NCBI GenBank assembly: GCA_947166515.1
Contig: CAMVEM010000001.1
Location: 1-64,000, forward strand
Reading direction: 5' to 3'
DNA: 64,000 bases
Source of the DNA: an uncultured Clostridia bacterium
Lineage (GTDB): Bacteria; Bacillota; Clostridia; Oscillospirales; Ruminococcaceae
Position 1 is the first letter of the stretch. Each line of letters opens with the position of its first letter. The notes under the pieces are model-generated. The model did no database searches. It saw only the letters and a program-made list of their open reading frames with translations, and was not told the origin of the DNA. The position numbers and the translations under genes were made by a program. This document shows positions 45,338 to 54,991 of the stretch, in pieces.

Positions 45338-46702
45338 ATGAGCGAGATCCCTTACAAAACCTATCTTAACGAAGACGAGATGCCTAAACAGTGGTACAAT
45401 ATGCGTGCCGACATGAAGAACAAGCCCGCACCGCTGCTCAATCCCGGCACTCACCAACCCATGAGCGTCGAGGAGCTCTCCGGCGTGTTCTGCACAGAAC
45501 TCGCAAAGCAGGAGCTCAACGATACCGACCCGTTTATCGACATTCCCGACGAGATACTGAGTTTCTACAAAATGTACCGTCCCTCGCCGCTTGTAAGAGC
45601 GTACTGCCTTGAAAAAGCACTCGGTACTCCCGCTAAGATATACTATAAATTCGAGGGAAACAACACCTCCGGAAGCCACAAGCTCAACAGTGCTATAGCA
45701 CAGGCTTACTATGCTAAAAAGCAGGGCCTGAAAGGCGTTACTACCGAGACCGGAGCAGGTCAGTGGGGGACCGCGCTTTCAATGGCGTGCGCGTATCTCG
45801 GACTTGACTGCAAGGTATACATGGTAAAGGTTTCCTACGAGCAGAAGCCGTTCAGACGCGAGGTTATGAGGACCTACGGTGCTTCCGTTACCCCGTCGCC
45901 TTCACCGACAACAAATATAGGCAAGAAAATACTTGAAGAATTTCCCGGCACTACCGGAAGTCTCGGCTGCGCTATTTCTGAAGCGGTCGAAGTTGCTACA
46001 AGCACAGAGGGATACCGCTATGTGCTCGGCTCGGTGCTCAACCAGGTACTGCTGCATCAGTCGATAATCGGACTTGAAGCAAAAGCTGCGTTTGACAAGC
46101 TCGGCGTTAAGCCTGACGTAATCATAGGCTGCGCAGGCGGCGGCTCTAACCTCGGCGGACTTATTGCTCCGTTCATGGGTCAGAAGCTCCGCGGGGAAGC
46201 AGATTACAGATTCATTGCTGTAGAGCCCGCGAGCTGCCCGAGCTTCACAAGAGGCAAGTATGCGTATGACTTCTGCGATACCGGAAAGGTTTGCCCGCTC
46301 GCTAAGATGTACACTCTCGGAAGCGGATTCATCCCGTCTGCGAACCATGCGGGCGGTCTGCGCTATCACGGCATGAGCAGCACTCTCTCGCAGCTTTATG
46401 ACGATAAGCTCATGGAGGCTGTTTCCGTTGAGCAGACAAGCGTATTTGAAGCCGCTCAGAAGTTTGCGAGAACAGAGGGAATACTCCCCGCACCGGAGAG
46501 CAGCCATGCTATTAAGGTCGCTATGGACGAGGCGATGAAATGCAAGGAGACCGGCGAAGCGAAGACAATTCTCTTCGGCCTTACCGGTACAGGTTATTTC
46601 GATATGGTCGCTTATCAGAAGTTCAACGACGGCGAGATGACCGATTATATCCCGACAGATGAAGGGCTCGCAAAGAGCTTTGCAACTCTCCCGCAGATGT
46701 AA
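45338..46702 (+). CDS. trpB: TrpB-like PLP-dependent tryptophan synthase beta (TrpB2 type)
   Basis: RPSPLVRAYCLEKALGTPAKIYYKFEGNNTSGSHKLNSA; GCAGGGSNLGG; standalone, no trpA adjacent. Confidence 0.93.
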   Translation: MSEIPYKTYLNEDEMPKQWYNMRADMKNKPAPLLNPGTHQPMSVEELSGVFCTELAKQELNDTDPFIDIPDEILSFYKMYRPSPLVRAYCLEKALGTPAKIYYKFEGNNTSGSHKLNSAIAQAYYAKKQGLKGVTTETGAGQWGTALSMACAYLGLDCKVYMVKVSYEQKPFRREVMRTYGASVTPSPSPTTNIGKKILEEFPGTTGSLGCAISEAVEVATSTEGYRYVLGSVLNQVLLHQSIIGLEAKAAFDKLGVKPDVIIGCAGGGSNLGGLIAPFMGQKLRGEADYRFIAVEPASCPSFTRGKYAYDFCDTGKVCPLAKMYTLGSGFIPSANHAGGLRYHGMSSTLSQLYDDKLMEAVSVEQTSVFEAAQKFARTEGILPAPESSHAIKVAMDEAMKCKETGEAKTILFGLTGTGYFDMVAYQKFNDGEMTDYIPTDEGLAKSFATLPQM

Positions 46703-46710
46703 TCAAGATC

Positions 46711-46912
46711 ACCAAACCCCCAACCCCCTTCCCTCAAGGGAAGGGGGTTATTTTTGTTTTTTATGTGGGGAGCAAAGCTCCCCACTTATAGGAATAATTC
46801 TCCCCTTCCCTACGGCAGGAAGCCGTACAGAAGGTTTCCAAAAGCGCGCACGATGCGCGCATCAGAGAAACCTTCGATTTAGTGGGAGGGGCCGGGGGTA
46901 GGGCTCTGCAAA
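46711..46912. repeat. composite dispersed repeat incl. two-stem hairpin 46830-46875
   Basis: CCCCCAACCCCCTTCCC...GGGAAGGGGG; TATGTGGGGAGCAAAGCTCCCCAC; GAAGGTTTC...GAAACCTTC. Confidence 0.8.
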
Positions 46913-49900
46913 TTATGATTTGATTGTAATATTCGAGCGTTCGCACTTGCCCCATTCGCCTTTGGTATAATCATACGTAACGGCGCTTTCGACAACATAA
47001 TTTCCGGAAACATTCGCGCTGAACATATATGAAGCGTTTCCGTCCTTGTCGGTGTAGATACGTACAAGCTGACCCTCGTTCGAGCACCAGCCGTTTACGC
47101 TCTTCGCAAATCTTCCGCAGCACGGGATAACATCATACACAAGGCTGTACGGCGCCGCGTGGATCGTAACCGTCATTTCCGAACCTGCGGTGCTGCTGCC
47201 GGTAATCTGCTTTGTTACGCTGAGCGTGGGAGTCTTGCTGTTCTCGCTGATCTTTCCGATATAGCGCACAAGCGTGTATACCGAGCCGGATGTTACTTCA
47301 AAGCCTGCGTTTCTGAACTGCTTCTCGGTCATCACTATCGTGGTCGGGAAGTGTCTGTTCAGCTTTACAGTCTGTTTTGCGCCGTTCAGCATGTATGAAA
47401 CTACTGCGTCGCCCTGTACCGAAGGAACATAGTTCCTGAGATAAACAACAAGCTGCAGCGCGTAGAGATCATACTTTGTAGCATCCGATGTCAGATATCT
47501 CGCAAAGCATTCAGCCTCGGGAAGATCTATCACGGAAGCTGTGATGAGAGCTGCCGCGGTGAGCTTCTGGCCGCCGTCGGCGTCTATCCACGCCTTTATT
47601 TTTCCGTCTGCGTCCTTTTCGGTCTTTATCTCGGGAACATACTTCATATAGACTTCGTATGCTCCTCTGTAATCGCCGCTCAGAGCGAACGCCGCCGACA
47701 GATATATACCGCTTTCGGCAGTCTCGACCTTGCCACTGTTATAGAGAGCATTCAGCTCACCGAGCACAGGCTCGCCAAGTGCTGCAAGCGCCATATAATC
47801 CATGCAGATGTCAGTCATGGAAGCGTTTCCGGCAAGCTCTGCATAGAAAGCGTCCTTTACTGCATACCTGCTCACCGCTTCGGGAAGCGCCGCACATATC
47901 AGCGCGGTGATCTCGTTGTCCTGAGCCGCTGCAGGAAGCTGTTTTGCGAAACCCTCGGACGTTTCTCCGATGAACGCGCGCACAAGATCTTCTTCCGTAA
48001 TGTACCCGAGTTCCATTTCCGCAAACGCCGAAGCCATTCTCATGTCGAGGCTGTCGCCGTAATAGCACATCAGATCATAAAGTATCTCGGTGCAGAACAT
48101 ATATTCCTTATCAAAGAATGACAGACGTATCGGGTATTTCGTAGGTTCAATGCCGGAAAGCTCATTTATCTCCGCACCCTTTACGATGTATGTTTCAAGA
48201 AGGGTGTCAGTAACTGTTATCGGCATTTCCACAGCGTCCGAGCCGCCCGAGTTGGAAGCTCTGAACGTAACGGTATAGCTGCCCTTTTCGAGCTTGCCGA
48301 AATTCGCAGTCTCCTTGGGCGAGATGCTCTTTGTCTGTTCCACGCCGTTTCCGGTGAGCTTAACGCTGATCTTTCCGCCGCTTTCGAGTCCCGCGCAGTT
48401 CGCAGATACCGCTATATCATCGCCCTCAACGAATTCCTTCTGCATTATGGGCGTGATGAACAGAGAACGTGTCGTAACTATCGGCATCTTCGCAGTACCC
48501 GCGTACAGGCGTTCGCTTCCGTCATCGTACAGCGCAAGCATCGTCACACGCCATGTTGTGAGATTGTCGGGCATCTCTATCGTGAATACCGCGTTTCCGT
48601 TATTGTCGGTGACTGCACTTTCAAAGAAGGCTGTATCACGGAAATCACGTCTTACCGAATCAGAGCCTCCGCCGCCCTTCGCTCCGTCGTTCATTTCGTC
48701 CGAAGCGTGCTGTATATAGCTTATATACTGTGTAACTTCCGGATAATCTATATATGCATAGATGCCCTTCAGTATATTGACATACTGATCTTCTATCGCA
48801 AAAGCAGCCTCGTCAACAATGCTCATGTGTACGACAGCGTTGCTCAGTGCCTTTCCGTCCTTGTCGGTCGCTTTCACCGTTATCTTCACGGTGTCGCCCG
48901 CGTCATATTTGTCTTCATCGCTCGACGCTTCAAGCGTTATATTGCGCTCGTCCGGGTCGAATTCCAGCACGCCGGTGACAAGCCTGTAAACGTGCTTGCC
49001 GTCAAAATATGCTCCCGCATACTTTGCGTCAGGTATAAGGTCTCTTGTCCCGTCGATCGTAACAATGGTATTGTCGTCAACGGACTTCACGCTGCACGAT
49101 ACGAAATCGCTCTTGTATATAGCCAGCAGGAGCTGTCCGTTCACAGATGTATCCGGGTCACTGCATACAAGCTTGAAGTTCTTATTCTCACCCTCGGTGA
49201 AATATACAGTGCCGCCGTACCACGCAGTATAGTCATTCTCACTCTCCGAATCGAGCATGAACATCTTTGCTCCGGCCTGTATGCGGTAATAGTAGAGATC
49301 CGAGTTCTCCTTGTATCCGGGCGCATACAGAGTGAGTTCCATTTTAACATCTCTGTAGCTGGAGTCCTTATACTTGATCGTTACCTGATAATATCCGTTC
49401 GTGTCGTCTATCGGAAGATTTTCAAGGATAGCGCCGTTCGCGCCCGTGCTTACACGATAAGACCCAACGAACGCTTCTTTGTACTCATAGTTATAGATCG
49501 GAACATTCTTCTTTTCGATGTAGTCATAATACGAATCGACTTCGGTCCTTTCCGACCAGTGATGCGTTATTGAAACATCGACCTTGGCGTCACATGCGGC
49601 ACCTTTGAGTATCTCATAGCTGTCGTCGCCGGGGCCGCTGTACCAGTATTCATAATCCTTGCCCTTGCGGTACTTAAGGAACTCCTCTGTTTTGCTGAGA
49701 TCCATTTTGTACGCGTTCAGCTTTAGCGTGCGGTTATCCTTGTCGTAGTCGTACTGGAGCATAACATCTCTGTAGAACGCAGGAATAGATTTGTAAACAT
49801 AACCGTATGTGTTCTCAATGCCGGTTATCATGTAGTAGAACGAAGCCGAGCTGAGATGCCAGTCTGACGAGTCGCTGCCCGAAAGCACTTCTGTTTTGAC

Positions 49901-51976
49901 AGTGCCGTCCTTTCCGGTGGTCAGATATTCGTCGGAATCGTATTTGCTGCCGTCCTTCAGTTTGATTCCCTCTGCGGGAGTTCCCTCATAGAACGACGCC
50001 TTCAGAGTTATCGGAACAGGAGTCTCCTGCGGGAACAGCACATAGTCCGGCGTCTCCATATCGAGAACGTAAGTGGGCTTCTCATATTCCCTTATTGAGA
50101 TATAAGTGTCCTTGAGCACATATTCGTCACACAGGAGCGATAATCTCCACGCAGAGCCGTGATCCTTGAGTTTTATCTCCGTCGAGAAAGTACCGTCAGC
50201 CGCGAGTACAACATCCGTTATCTCGCTCTCCGAAAGTCTGACCGCTACTCCGTCCGGAAGAGGCGTATTGTAGGATCTCGGTATGACCGCACCCCAGACA
50301 TGTATTGTATCGGTAGGAAGATATGCCGATCTGTCAGTATAGATATATGAATAATACAGATCTTCATATTTCATGTCTTCGGTTCCCGAAAGCACTATGC
50401 AGTCTATATATCTGCTGCTGCCGTTCTCAATGCTCAGAACGGATCTGCCTCCCTCACCGGCTGTATTTATTTTTACTGTGCCGTCGCTGCCGACTTTTCC
50501 GGAATATTTCTTCCCGGATACTTCGAGCGTGACGGAAGCGCCTTCTGCCGGCTTTCCGGTCTCAGTGCTGTTCACGAAGAATATGTTCTCCTCGCCGAGG
50601 CTCATAGCATATACCGACAGAGGCGAAACTTCGAGCAGATACTGCAGCGACTCGCGTGAACCGGCGAGCGTTATATCCGCGACATAATACCCTTGCGCAA
50701 GATCATCCGGCAGGAGTATGTAGCTTTCTGTCGAACCTTCGCGTGTAAACGGCTGTTCTTTCGACGAGAACACCTCGGTAAGTCCGGAAACATCGGTTTT
50801 CGCGTCATCGAACCTTCCTGCATCGGCGCGCGCCTTGACAGCGGCATAATATGCGTCAGCACCGGCGAAGCTGTAAAGGTGTGTCTCAAATGTCGGGAAA
50901 TTCTCAAGAAGCTCCCACGAAAGCTCTATCTGCACGCACGCCTTGTCGTCGGGAATGAACGACTCAGAGAAGCCGCTCGACGAGCTCTGCGTATAGAACG
51001 AAGCGCCGTCATTCACCGAGCCGGTGCTGAACGAGAAGGTATAGTCCTCGACAAGCTCTTTTCCGAGCGCAGACTTAAGCCCCTTCTTCACAGAAACGGT
51101 ATAGATCTGTTCGTACTTCATACCTTCCGTCGGAATAAAGTAGAGCGTTTTGCCGCGCGTCTCTACCTTTCCGCTTACGTTCGGCGCTACGGAAATGAAC
51201 TTATCAATTCCGTTTTCCGCTATCGCTTCTGTAAATGTTATCTCAATACCTGTTTCGGGATTAACATACTGTTCCCCATCTGCGGGATAAACCTTATCAA
51301 TGACAAATTCCTGCTCTGTCTCAAAAGCCCAGCTGTCGCAGACGTTGCCCTCATTGTCAAGCGCGAGGAATTTCACGACAACTCCCGATTCTACCGGCTT
51401 TTCGCTTCTGAGGACAAACGAACCGGCGGACTGTTTTTCAAGAGTAAATGCGTTGATATCAGTGAGCCTGATATGCTCTCTGAGTTCGCTCTCATCTATA
51501 TCCTTCGAGGTGCTTAACTTAAGTTTCAGTATTCCTCTGCTCTGCGTCTCATCGTCACTTATCTTCTCGGCGGCGGAAACTATGCTGTTTCCGGCCAGAT
51601 AACGCTTCACACTGCCCTGTTCAGGCATCGGCATATCCGGTGCAGTACCCGTGACACCTGTTACGCCTGGCTGTTCTGATATCGTTGCAGCAGCTGTTGT
51701 GGTGGTAATATCAGGATCTGATGTAACGACATTGTTCTGTCCAATAAGCTTAGGCAGAAAAATAACACCAGCTACGGCTGCGGCGATCAGCGCCGCTCCG
51801 GAAACTATACCGGCTATCATTCTGGCAGGTTTCTTTTTGACCGGGACGGGCGCTGCGGGAGCCTGACCGTCCGCTGCGGGAGCATTCCCCGCAGAAGCCG
51901 AGCGCCTTGCGGCTGCCTCTTCAATAATATCGGCATCTACACCGCTGAGAGCGTCGGATATATCTTCTTTTCTCAT
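46913..51976 (-). CDS. 1687-aa membrane-anchored alpha-2-macroglobulin-like protein with short cytosolic N-terminus
   Basis: Cytosolic MRKEDISDALSGVDADIIEEAAARRSA; TM ARMIAGIVSGAALIAAAVAGVIFL; Ig-like domain; MG repeats (YIYTDRSAYLPTDTIHVWGAV); A2M signature FRDTAFFESAVTDNNGNAVFTIEMPDNLTTWRVTMLAL; no CxEQ thioester found. Confidence 0.85.
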   Translation of the reverse strand: MRKEDISDALSGVDADIIEEAAARRSASAGNAPAADGQAPAAPVPVKKKPARMIAGIVSGAALIAAAVAGVIFLPKLIGQNNVVTSDPDITTTTAAATISEQPGVTGVTGTAPDMPMPEQGSVKRYLAGNSIVSAAEKISDDETQSRGILKLKLSTSKDIDESELREHIRLTDINAFTLEKQSAGSFVLRSEKPVESGVVVKFLALDNEGNVCDSWAFETEQEFVIDKVYPADGEQYVNPETGIEITFTEAIAENGIDKFISVAPNVSGKVETRGKTLYFIPTEGMKYEQIYTVSVKKGLKSALGKELVEDYTFSFSTGSVNDGASFYTQSSSSGFSESFIPDDKACVQIELSWELLENFPTFETHLYSFAGADAYYAAVKARADAGRFDDAKTDVSGLTEVFSSKEQPFTREGSTESYILLPDDLAQGYYVADITLAGSRESLQYLLEVSPLSVYAMSLGEENIFFVNSTETGKPAEGASVTLEVSGKKYSGKVGSDGTVKINTAGEGGRSVLSIENGSSRYIDCIVLSGTEDMKYEDLYYSYIYTDRSAYLPTDTIHVWGAVIPRSYNTPLPDGVAVRLSESEITDVVLAADGTFSTEIKLKDHGSAWRLSLLCDEYVLKDTYISIREYEKPTYVLDMETPDYVLFPQETPVPITLKASFYEGTPAEGIKLKDGSKYDSDEYLTTGKDGTVKTEVLSGSDSSDWHLSSASFYYMITGIENTYGYVYKSIPAFYRDVMLQYDYDKDNRTLKLNAYKMDLSKTEEFLKYRKGKDYEYWYSGPGDDSYEILKGAACDAKVDVSITHHWSERTEVDSYYDYIEKKNVPIYNYEYKEAFVGSYRVSTGANGAILENLPIDDTNGYYQVTIKYKDSSYRDVKMELTLYAPGYKENSDLYYYRIQAGAKMFMLDSESENDYTAWYGGTVYFTEGENKNFKLVCSDPDTSVNGQLLLAIYKSDFVSCSVKSVDDNTIVTIDGTRDLIPDAKYAGAYFDGKHVYRLVTGVLEFDPDERNITLEASSDEDKYDAGDTVKITVKATDKDGKALSNAVVHMSIVDEAAFAIEDQYVNILKGIYAYIDYPEVTQYISYIQHASDEMNDGAKGGGGSDSVRRDFRDTAFFESAVTDNNGNAVFTIEMPDNLTTWRVTMLALYDDGSERLYAGTAKMPIVTTRSLFITPIMQKEFVEGDDIAVSANCAGLESGGKISVKLTGNGVEQTKSISPKETANFGKLEKGSYTVTFRASNSGGSDAVEMPITVTDTLLETYIVKGAEINELSGIEPTKYPIRLSFFDKEYMFCTEILYDLMCYYGDSLDMRMASAFAEMELGYITEEDLVRAFIGETSEGFAKQLPAAAQDNEITALICAALPEAVSRYAVKDAFYAELAGNASMTDICMDYMALAALGEPVLGELNALYNSGKVETAESGIYLSAAFALSGDYRGAYEVYMKYVPEIKTEKDADGKIKAWIDADGGQKLTAAALITASVIDLPEAECFARYLTSDATKYDLYALQLVVYLRNYVPSVQGDAVVSYMLNGAKQTVKLNRHFPTTIVMTEKQFRNAGFEVTSGSVYTLVRYIGKISENSKTPTLSVTKQITGSSTAGSEMTVTIHAAPYSLVYDVIPCCGRFAKSVNGWCSNEGQLVRIYTDKDGNASYMFSANVSGNYVVESAVTYDYTKGEWGKCERSNITIKS

Positions 51977-51988
51977 ATTCTTCCTCCT

Positions 51989-52549
51989 TCAGACTTTGAA
52001 GCCCTGATCTTCAAGATATTTTTTCAATCCTTTTCTTGTACGTAAAAGCGAGCTCTTGATCTTTGACTCCGTATAACCGAAGTCAGCGGCTATCTCACTT
52101 ATAGAGTCACCGAAATAATATCTGCACATGAATATGCTTCGCGCTTCCTGCTTTACAGTGCGAAGATATGCGCTGATTGTGCCGGCGAGCAGCCCGAGAT
52201 CTACATGCTGCTCCACGGTATCGGAAGACGAGACGCAATCCGCAAGCTCGTCGAGCGACATTGCGTACTGCGAGGGCGCACGCATTTCGGCGTTGCGCTT
52301 TCTGAGCAGAGTGATAGAGATGTTGCGGACAAGCGCTCCGAGATAAGTCGAAAGCTTTGACGGAACAGCAGGCGGGATCGACTCCCACGCTTTATAATAT
52401 GTATCATTCACACATTCTGCGCTGTCCTCTCCGCTTCCGAGGATATTACAGGCTATCTTATACAGATAAGCGCCATACTTGTTCTGCGTTTCGCGCAGAG
52501 CATTCTCGTTCCGAGACATAAACATGGATATTATTTCATTGTCTTCCAT
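51989..52549 (-). CDS. ECF-family RNA polymerase sigma factor
   Basis: CVNDTYYKAWESIPP, LGALVRNISITLLRK, YYFGDSISEIAADFGYTESKIKSSLLRTRKGLKKYL. Confidence 0.93.
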   Translation of the reverse strand: MEDNEIISMFMSRNENALRETQNKYGAYLYKIACNILGSGEDSAECVNDTYYKAWESIPPAVPSKLSTYLGALVRNISITLLRKRNAEMRAPSQYAMSLDELADCVSSSDTVEQHVDLGLLAGTISAYLRTVKQEARSIFMCRYYFGDSISEIAADFGYTESKIKSSLLRTRKGLKKYLEDQGFKV

Positions 52550-52689
52550 ATATTTTCCTCCATATATATAAACGTAAAAAATTGCGTCAGGTCGCGCGGC
52601 AGAGAAAATTTTTCTTTGTTTTTTCCGGATATTTCTATACCTTTCATATTATAGCATTATTCTAATCAGATTTCAATACATACAGACAA

Positions 52690-52720
52690 AAACAGCGGAC
52701 ATTCGATCTGTCCGCTGTTT
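52690..52720 (-). terminator. hairpin terminator after spoVAE
   Basis: AAACAGCGGACA...TGTCCGCTGTTT. Confidence 0.75.
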
Positions 52721-52724
52721 CTTG

Positions 52725-53093
52725 TCACATAACCCTCGCGGTCTTATCGCCGCGGTGAAATATCAGCGCGACCAGAAGCGCGAATATAACCGCCGCAGTT
52801 ATACCGCCTGCGCAGGCTTCAAGACCGCCTGTCATCGCGCCGATAAGTCCGTCGCGCGTTACGGCTTCTCTCACGCCTTTAGCAAGATTATATCCGAATC
52901 CCGTCAGCGGGACCGTTGCACCTGCGCCCGCAAATTCCACGAGCGGCTCATATACGCCGACCGCTCCGAGCACGACTCCCGACACCACGTATGTTACAAG
53001 GATCCTTGCCGGAGTCATCGCCGTCAGGTCGATCAGTAACTGTCCAATGGCGCAGAGAGCACCGCCTATCAGAAATGCCCATAAATAGCTCAT
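52725..53093 (-). CDS. spoVAE: stage V sporulation protein AE
   Basis: MSYLWAFLIGGALCAIGQLLIDLTAMTPARILVTYVVSGVVLG. Confidence 0.93.
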   Translation of the reverse strand: MSYLWAFLIGGALCAIGQLLIDLTAMTPARILVTYVVSGVVLGAVGVYEPLVEFAGAGATVPLTGFGYNLAKGVREAVTRDGLIGAMTGGLEACAGGITAAVIFALLVALIFHRGDKTARVM

Positions 53094-53099
53094 TTTTTC

Positions 53100-53172
53100 A
53101 CCCCTCCCCCTGCCCCTCCCCTTGAGGGGAGGGGGGCTTTTTTGAGGGGGCTTCGCCCCCTCAAACTCCCCG
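53100..53172. repeat. dispersed GC-rich hairpin repeat inside spoVA locus
   Basis: CCCCTCCCCTTGAGGGGAGGGGGGC and GAGGGGGCTTCGCCCCCTC. Confidence 0.7.
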
Positions 53173-53215
53173 CTTTACCGCATCGGAGTCATTTTTTGAA
53201 ATACTTGCTCCACTA

Positions 53216-54232
53216 TTACGTCTGATTCCCGCATATCCACACAGCATGCGAGATACCGGGAATACTCTCTCCCTGCTGCACCAGCGTGGTTGACATAAGA
53301 GCACCTGTAGCCGCGAACAGCACATTCTTCAGCGCCCCGCTTTTTATCTGCGGAAGTATGTGTCCGCAAAGCACCGACGCGCTGCACCCGCAGCCGGAAC
53401 CGCCTGCGTGAACATCCTGCCTTTCACGGTCGAAGATCATCATTCCGCAGTCGTTTGCACGTTCTCCGAGGTCGACACCGTCCTGCATGAACAGGTCGCG
53501 CAGAAGTCCGCTGCCGACATATCCGAGATCGCCTGTCAGTATGAGGTCATAATCTTCGGGGGCTGTGCCGGTATTCTCAAAATGCGTTTTTATAGTATCG
53601 TACGCCGCGGGAGCCATTGCAGCTCCCATATTGTTAGCGTCCTTTATGCCCATATCAATGACCGTGCCTATCGTTACCGCTTTCACATACGGCGGTCCGG
53701 CATGATCTCCGACTATTGCGCAGCCGCTCGCGGTTGCAGTCCACTGGGAAGTCGGGGGACGCTGCCCGCCGTAGGTCTCCGGGAATCTGAACTGCCGCTC
53801 CGCCGAGCAGAAATGCGACGATGTCATAGCAAGATCAAGCGTTCCCGGGTGGTCGTCGGCAAACACCGACGCGAGCGCGAGTGATTCCGCCATAGTTGAA
53901 CACGCTCCGTACAGTCCGAGAAAACGTATGCCGTTGTTTCGCATATTGTATGCCGAGCTTGTACACTGATTGAGCAGGTCCCCCGCAAACGCAAAAGTGA
54001 TGTCGCTTATCGAAAGTCTGCCCTTTATGAGAGCCTGTTCCATCGCACGCTGCTGCAGCCGGCTCTCGGACTTCTCCCATGTTCCCTCGCCGAAGGTCGA
54101 ATCTTCGCTGACATAGTCGAAGCAGCTCCCGAGAGGGCCCTCGCCCTCCATTCGCCCGGCAGCCGAGCCGTATGCGACTATCGACGGCATAGTATCAAGC
54201 ATTATTGTTCCGTTTTTCAAGAATCTGCTCAT
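53216..54232 (-). CDS. spoVAD: stage V sporulation protein AD
   Basis: Thiolase-like SpoVAD sequence: NGTIMLDTMPSIVAYGSAAGRMEGEGPLG...DLLNQCTSSAYNMR. Confidence 0.95.
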   Translation of the reverse strand: MSRFLKNGTIMLDTMPSIVAYGSAAGRMEGEGPLGSCFDYVSEDSTFGEGTWEKSESRLQQRAMEQALIKGRLSISDITFAFAGDLLNQCTSSAYNMRNNGIRFLGLYGACSTMAESLALASVFADDHPGTLDLAMTSSHFCSAERQFRFPETYGGQRPPTSQWTATASGCAIVGDHAGPPYVKAVTIGTVIDMGIKDANNMGAAMAPAAYDTIKTHFENTGTAPEDYDLILTGDLGYVGSGLLRDLFMQDGVDLGERANDCGMMIFDRERQDVHAGGSGCGCSASVLCGHILPQIKSGALKNVLFAATGALMSTTLVQQGESIPGISHAVWICGNQT

Positions 54233-54245
54233 TTCGGTTCCTTTC

Positions 54246-54690
54246 TCAGCCGTTCTGCACCGCAAAAAGTATTATCCCGTATATCGCCGATGCGGCAAGA
54301 CCGTAAACTATCACCGGTCCCGCGATTATGAATATCTTCGCTCCGACGCCGAGAACATATCCCTCTGTCTTGAATTCAAGCGCCGGCGACACCACAGCGT
54401 TTGCAAATCCGGTTATAGGTACGAGGGTCCCCGCGCCGGCGTGCTTTGCGAGCTTGTCGTACAATCCGAATCCTGTGAGCACCGCACTTAAGAACACCAG
54501 CGTCACAGATGTCAGCGTTCCCGCGATCGCCTCATCTCCGGTAAGATATTTATAAGCGTCAAGCAGCCCCTGACCGGCGCAGCAGATAAGACCGCCTACC
54601 AGAAACGCCATAGGCACTGTCCTGTACATTTTCGTATTCGGCGAATGCAGCTTTGTGAGCCTGCTATATTCGTTTTCCGTCATTTTCATA
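54246..54690 (-). CDS. spoVAC: stage V sporulation protein AC
   Basis: KMYRTVPMAFLVGGLICCAGQGLLDAYKYL...; start uncertain (ORF extends to 54785). Confidence 0.92.
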
Positions 54691-54876
54691 ACATCATTTC
54701 CTTTCATTCCGGAATGTTGTATCGTTATTTTCTGCGATAAACACGGATTTATAAAAGGAAAAAGTTTGAAAATATGTTTACCCACCCCGCGCCCCTCATG
54801 TTAGCTGCCGAACCCTCATTTTTCGGTCTTCCGAAGCCGCTCTGTATGCCGATGACAAAAAAATTTTAAAAAACTA

Positions 54877-54905
54877 TTGACAACAGAGAAAAAAAGTGAT
54901 ATATT
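54877..54905 (+). promoter_or_regulatory. promoter TTGACA-17-TATATT of hrcA operon
   Basis: TTGACA 54877-54882; TATATT 54900-54905. Confidence 0.85.
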
Positions 54906-54909
54906 ATGT

Positions 54910-54936
54910 TTAGCACTCAAAGAGATAGAGTGCTAA
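54910..54936 (+). promoter_or_regulatory. CIRCE element (HrcA operator)
   Basis: TTAGCACTC-N9-GAGTGCTAA exact. Confidence 0.97.
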
Positions 54937-54991
54937 CACTCAGACAACAAGACTGCTAAAAGTTCAGGATATTCCGAAAGAGGGCGGTGGA

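Noticed and set aside
48707-49573. 288-aa plus ORF inside the A2M-like gene
   Set aside because: Antisense to a protein with clear domain signatures.
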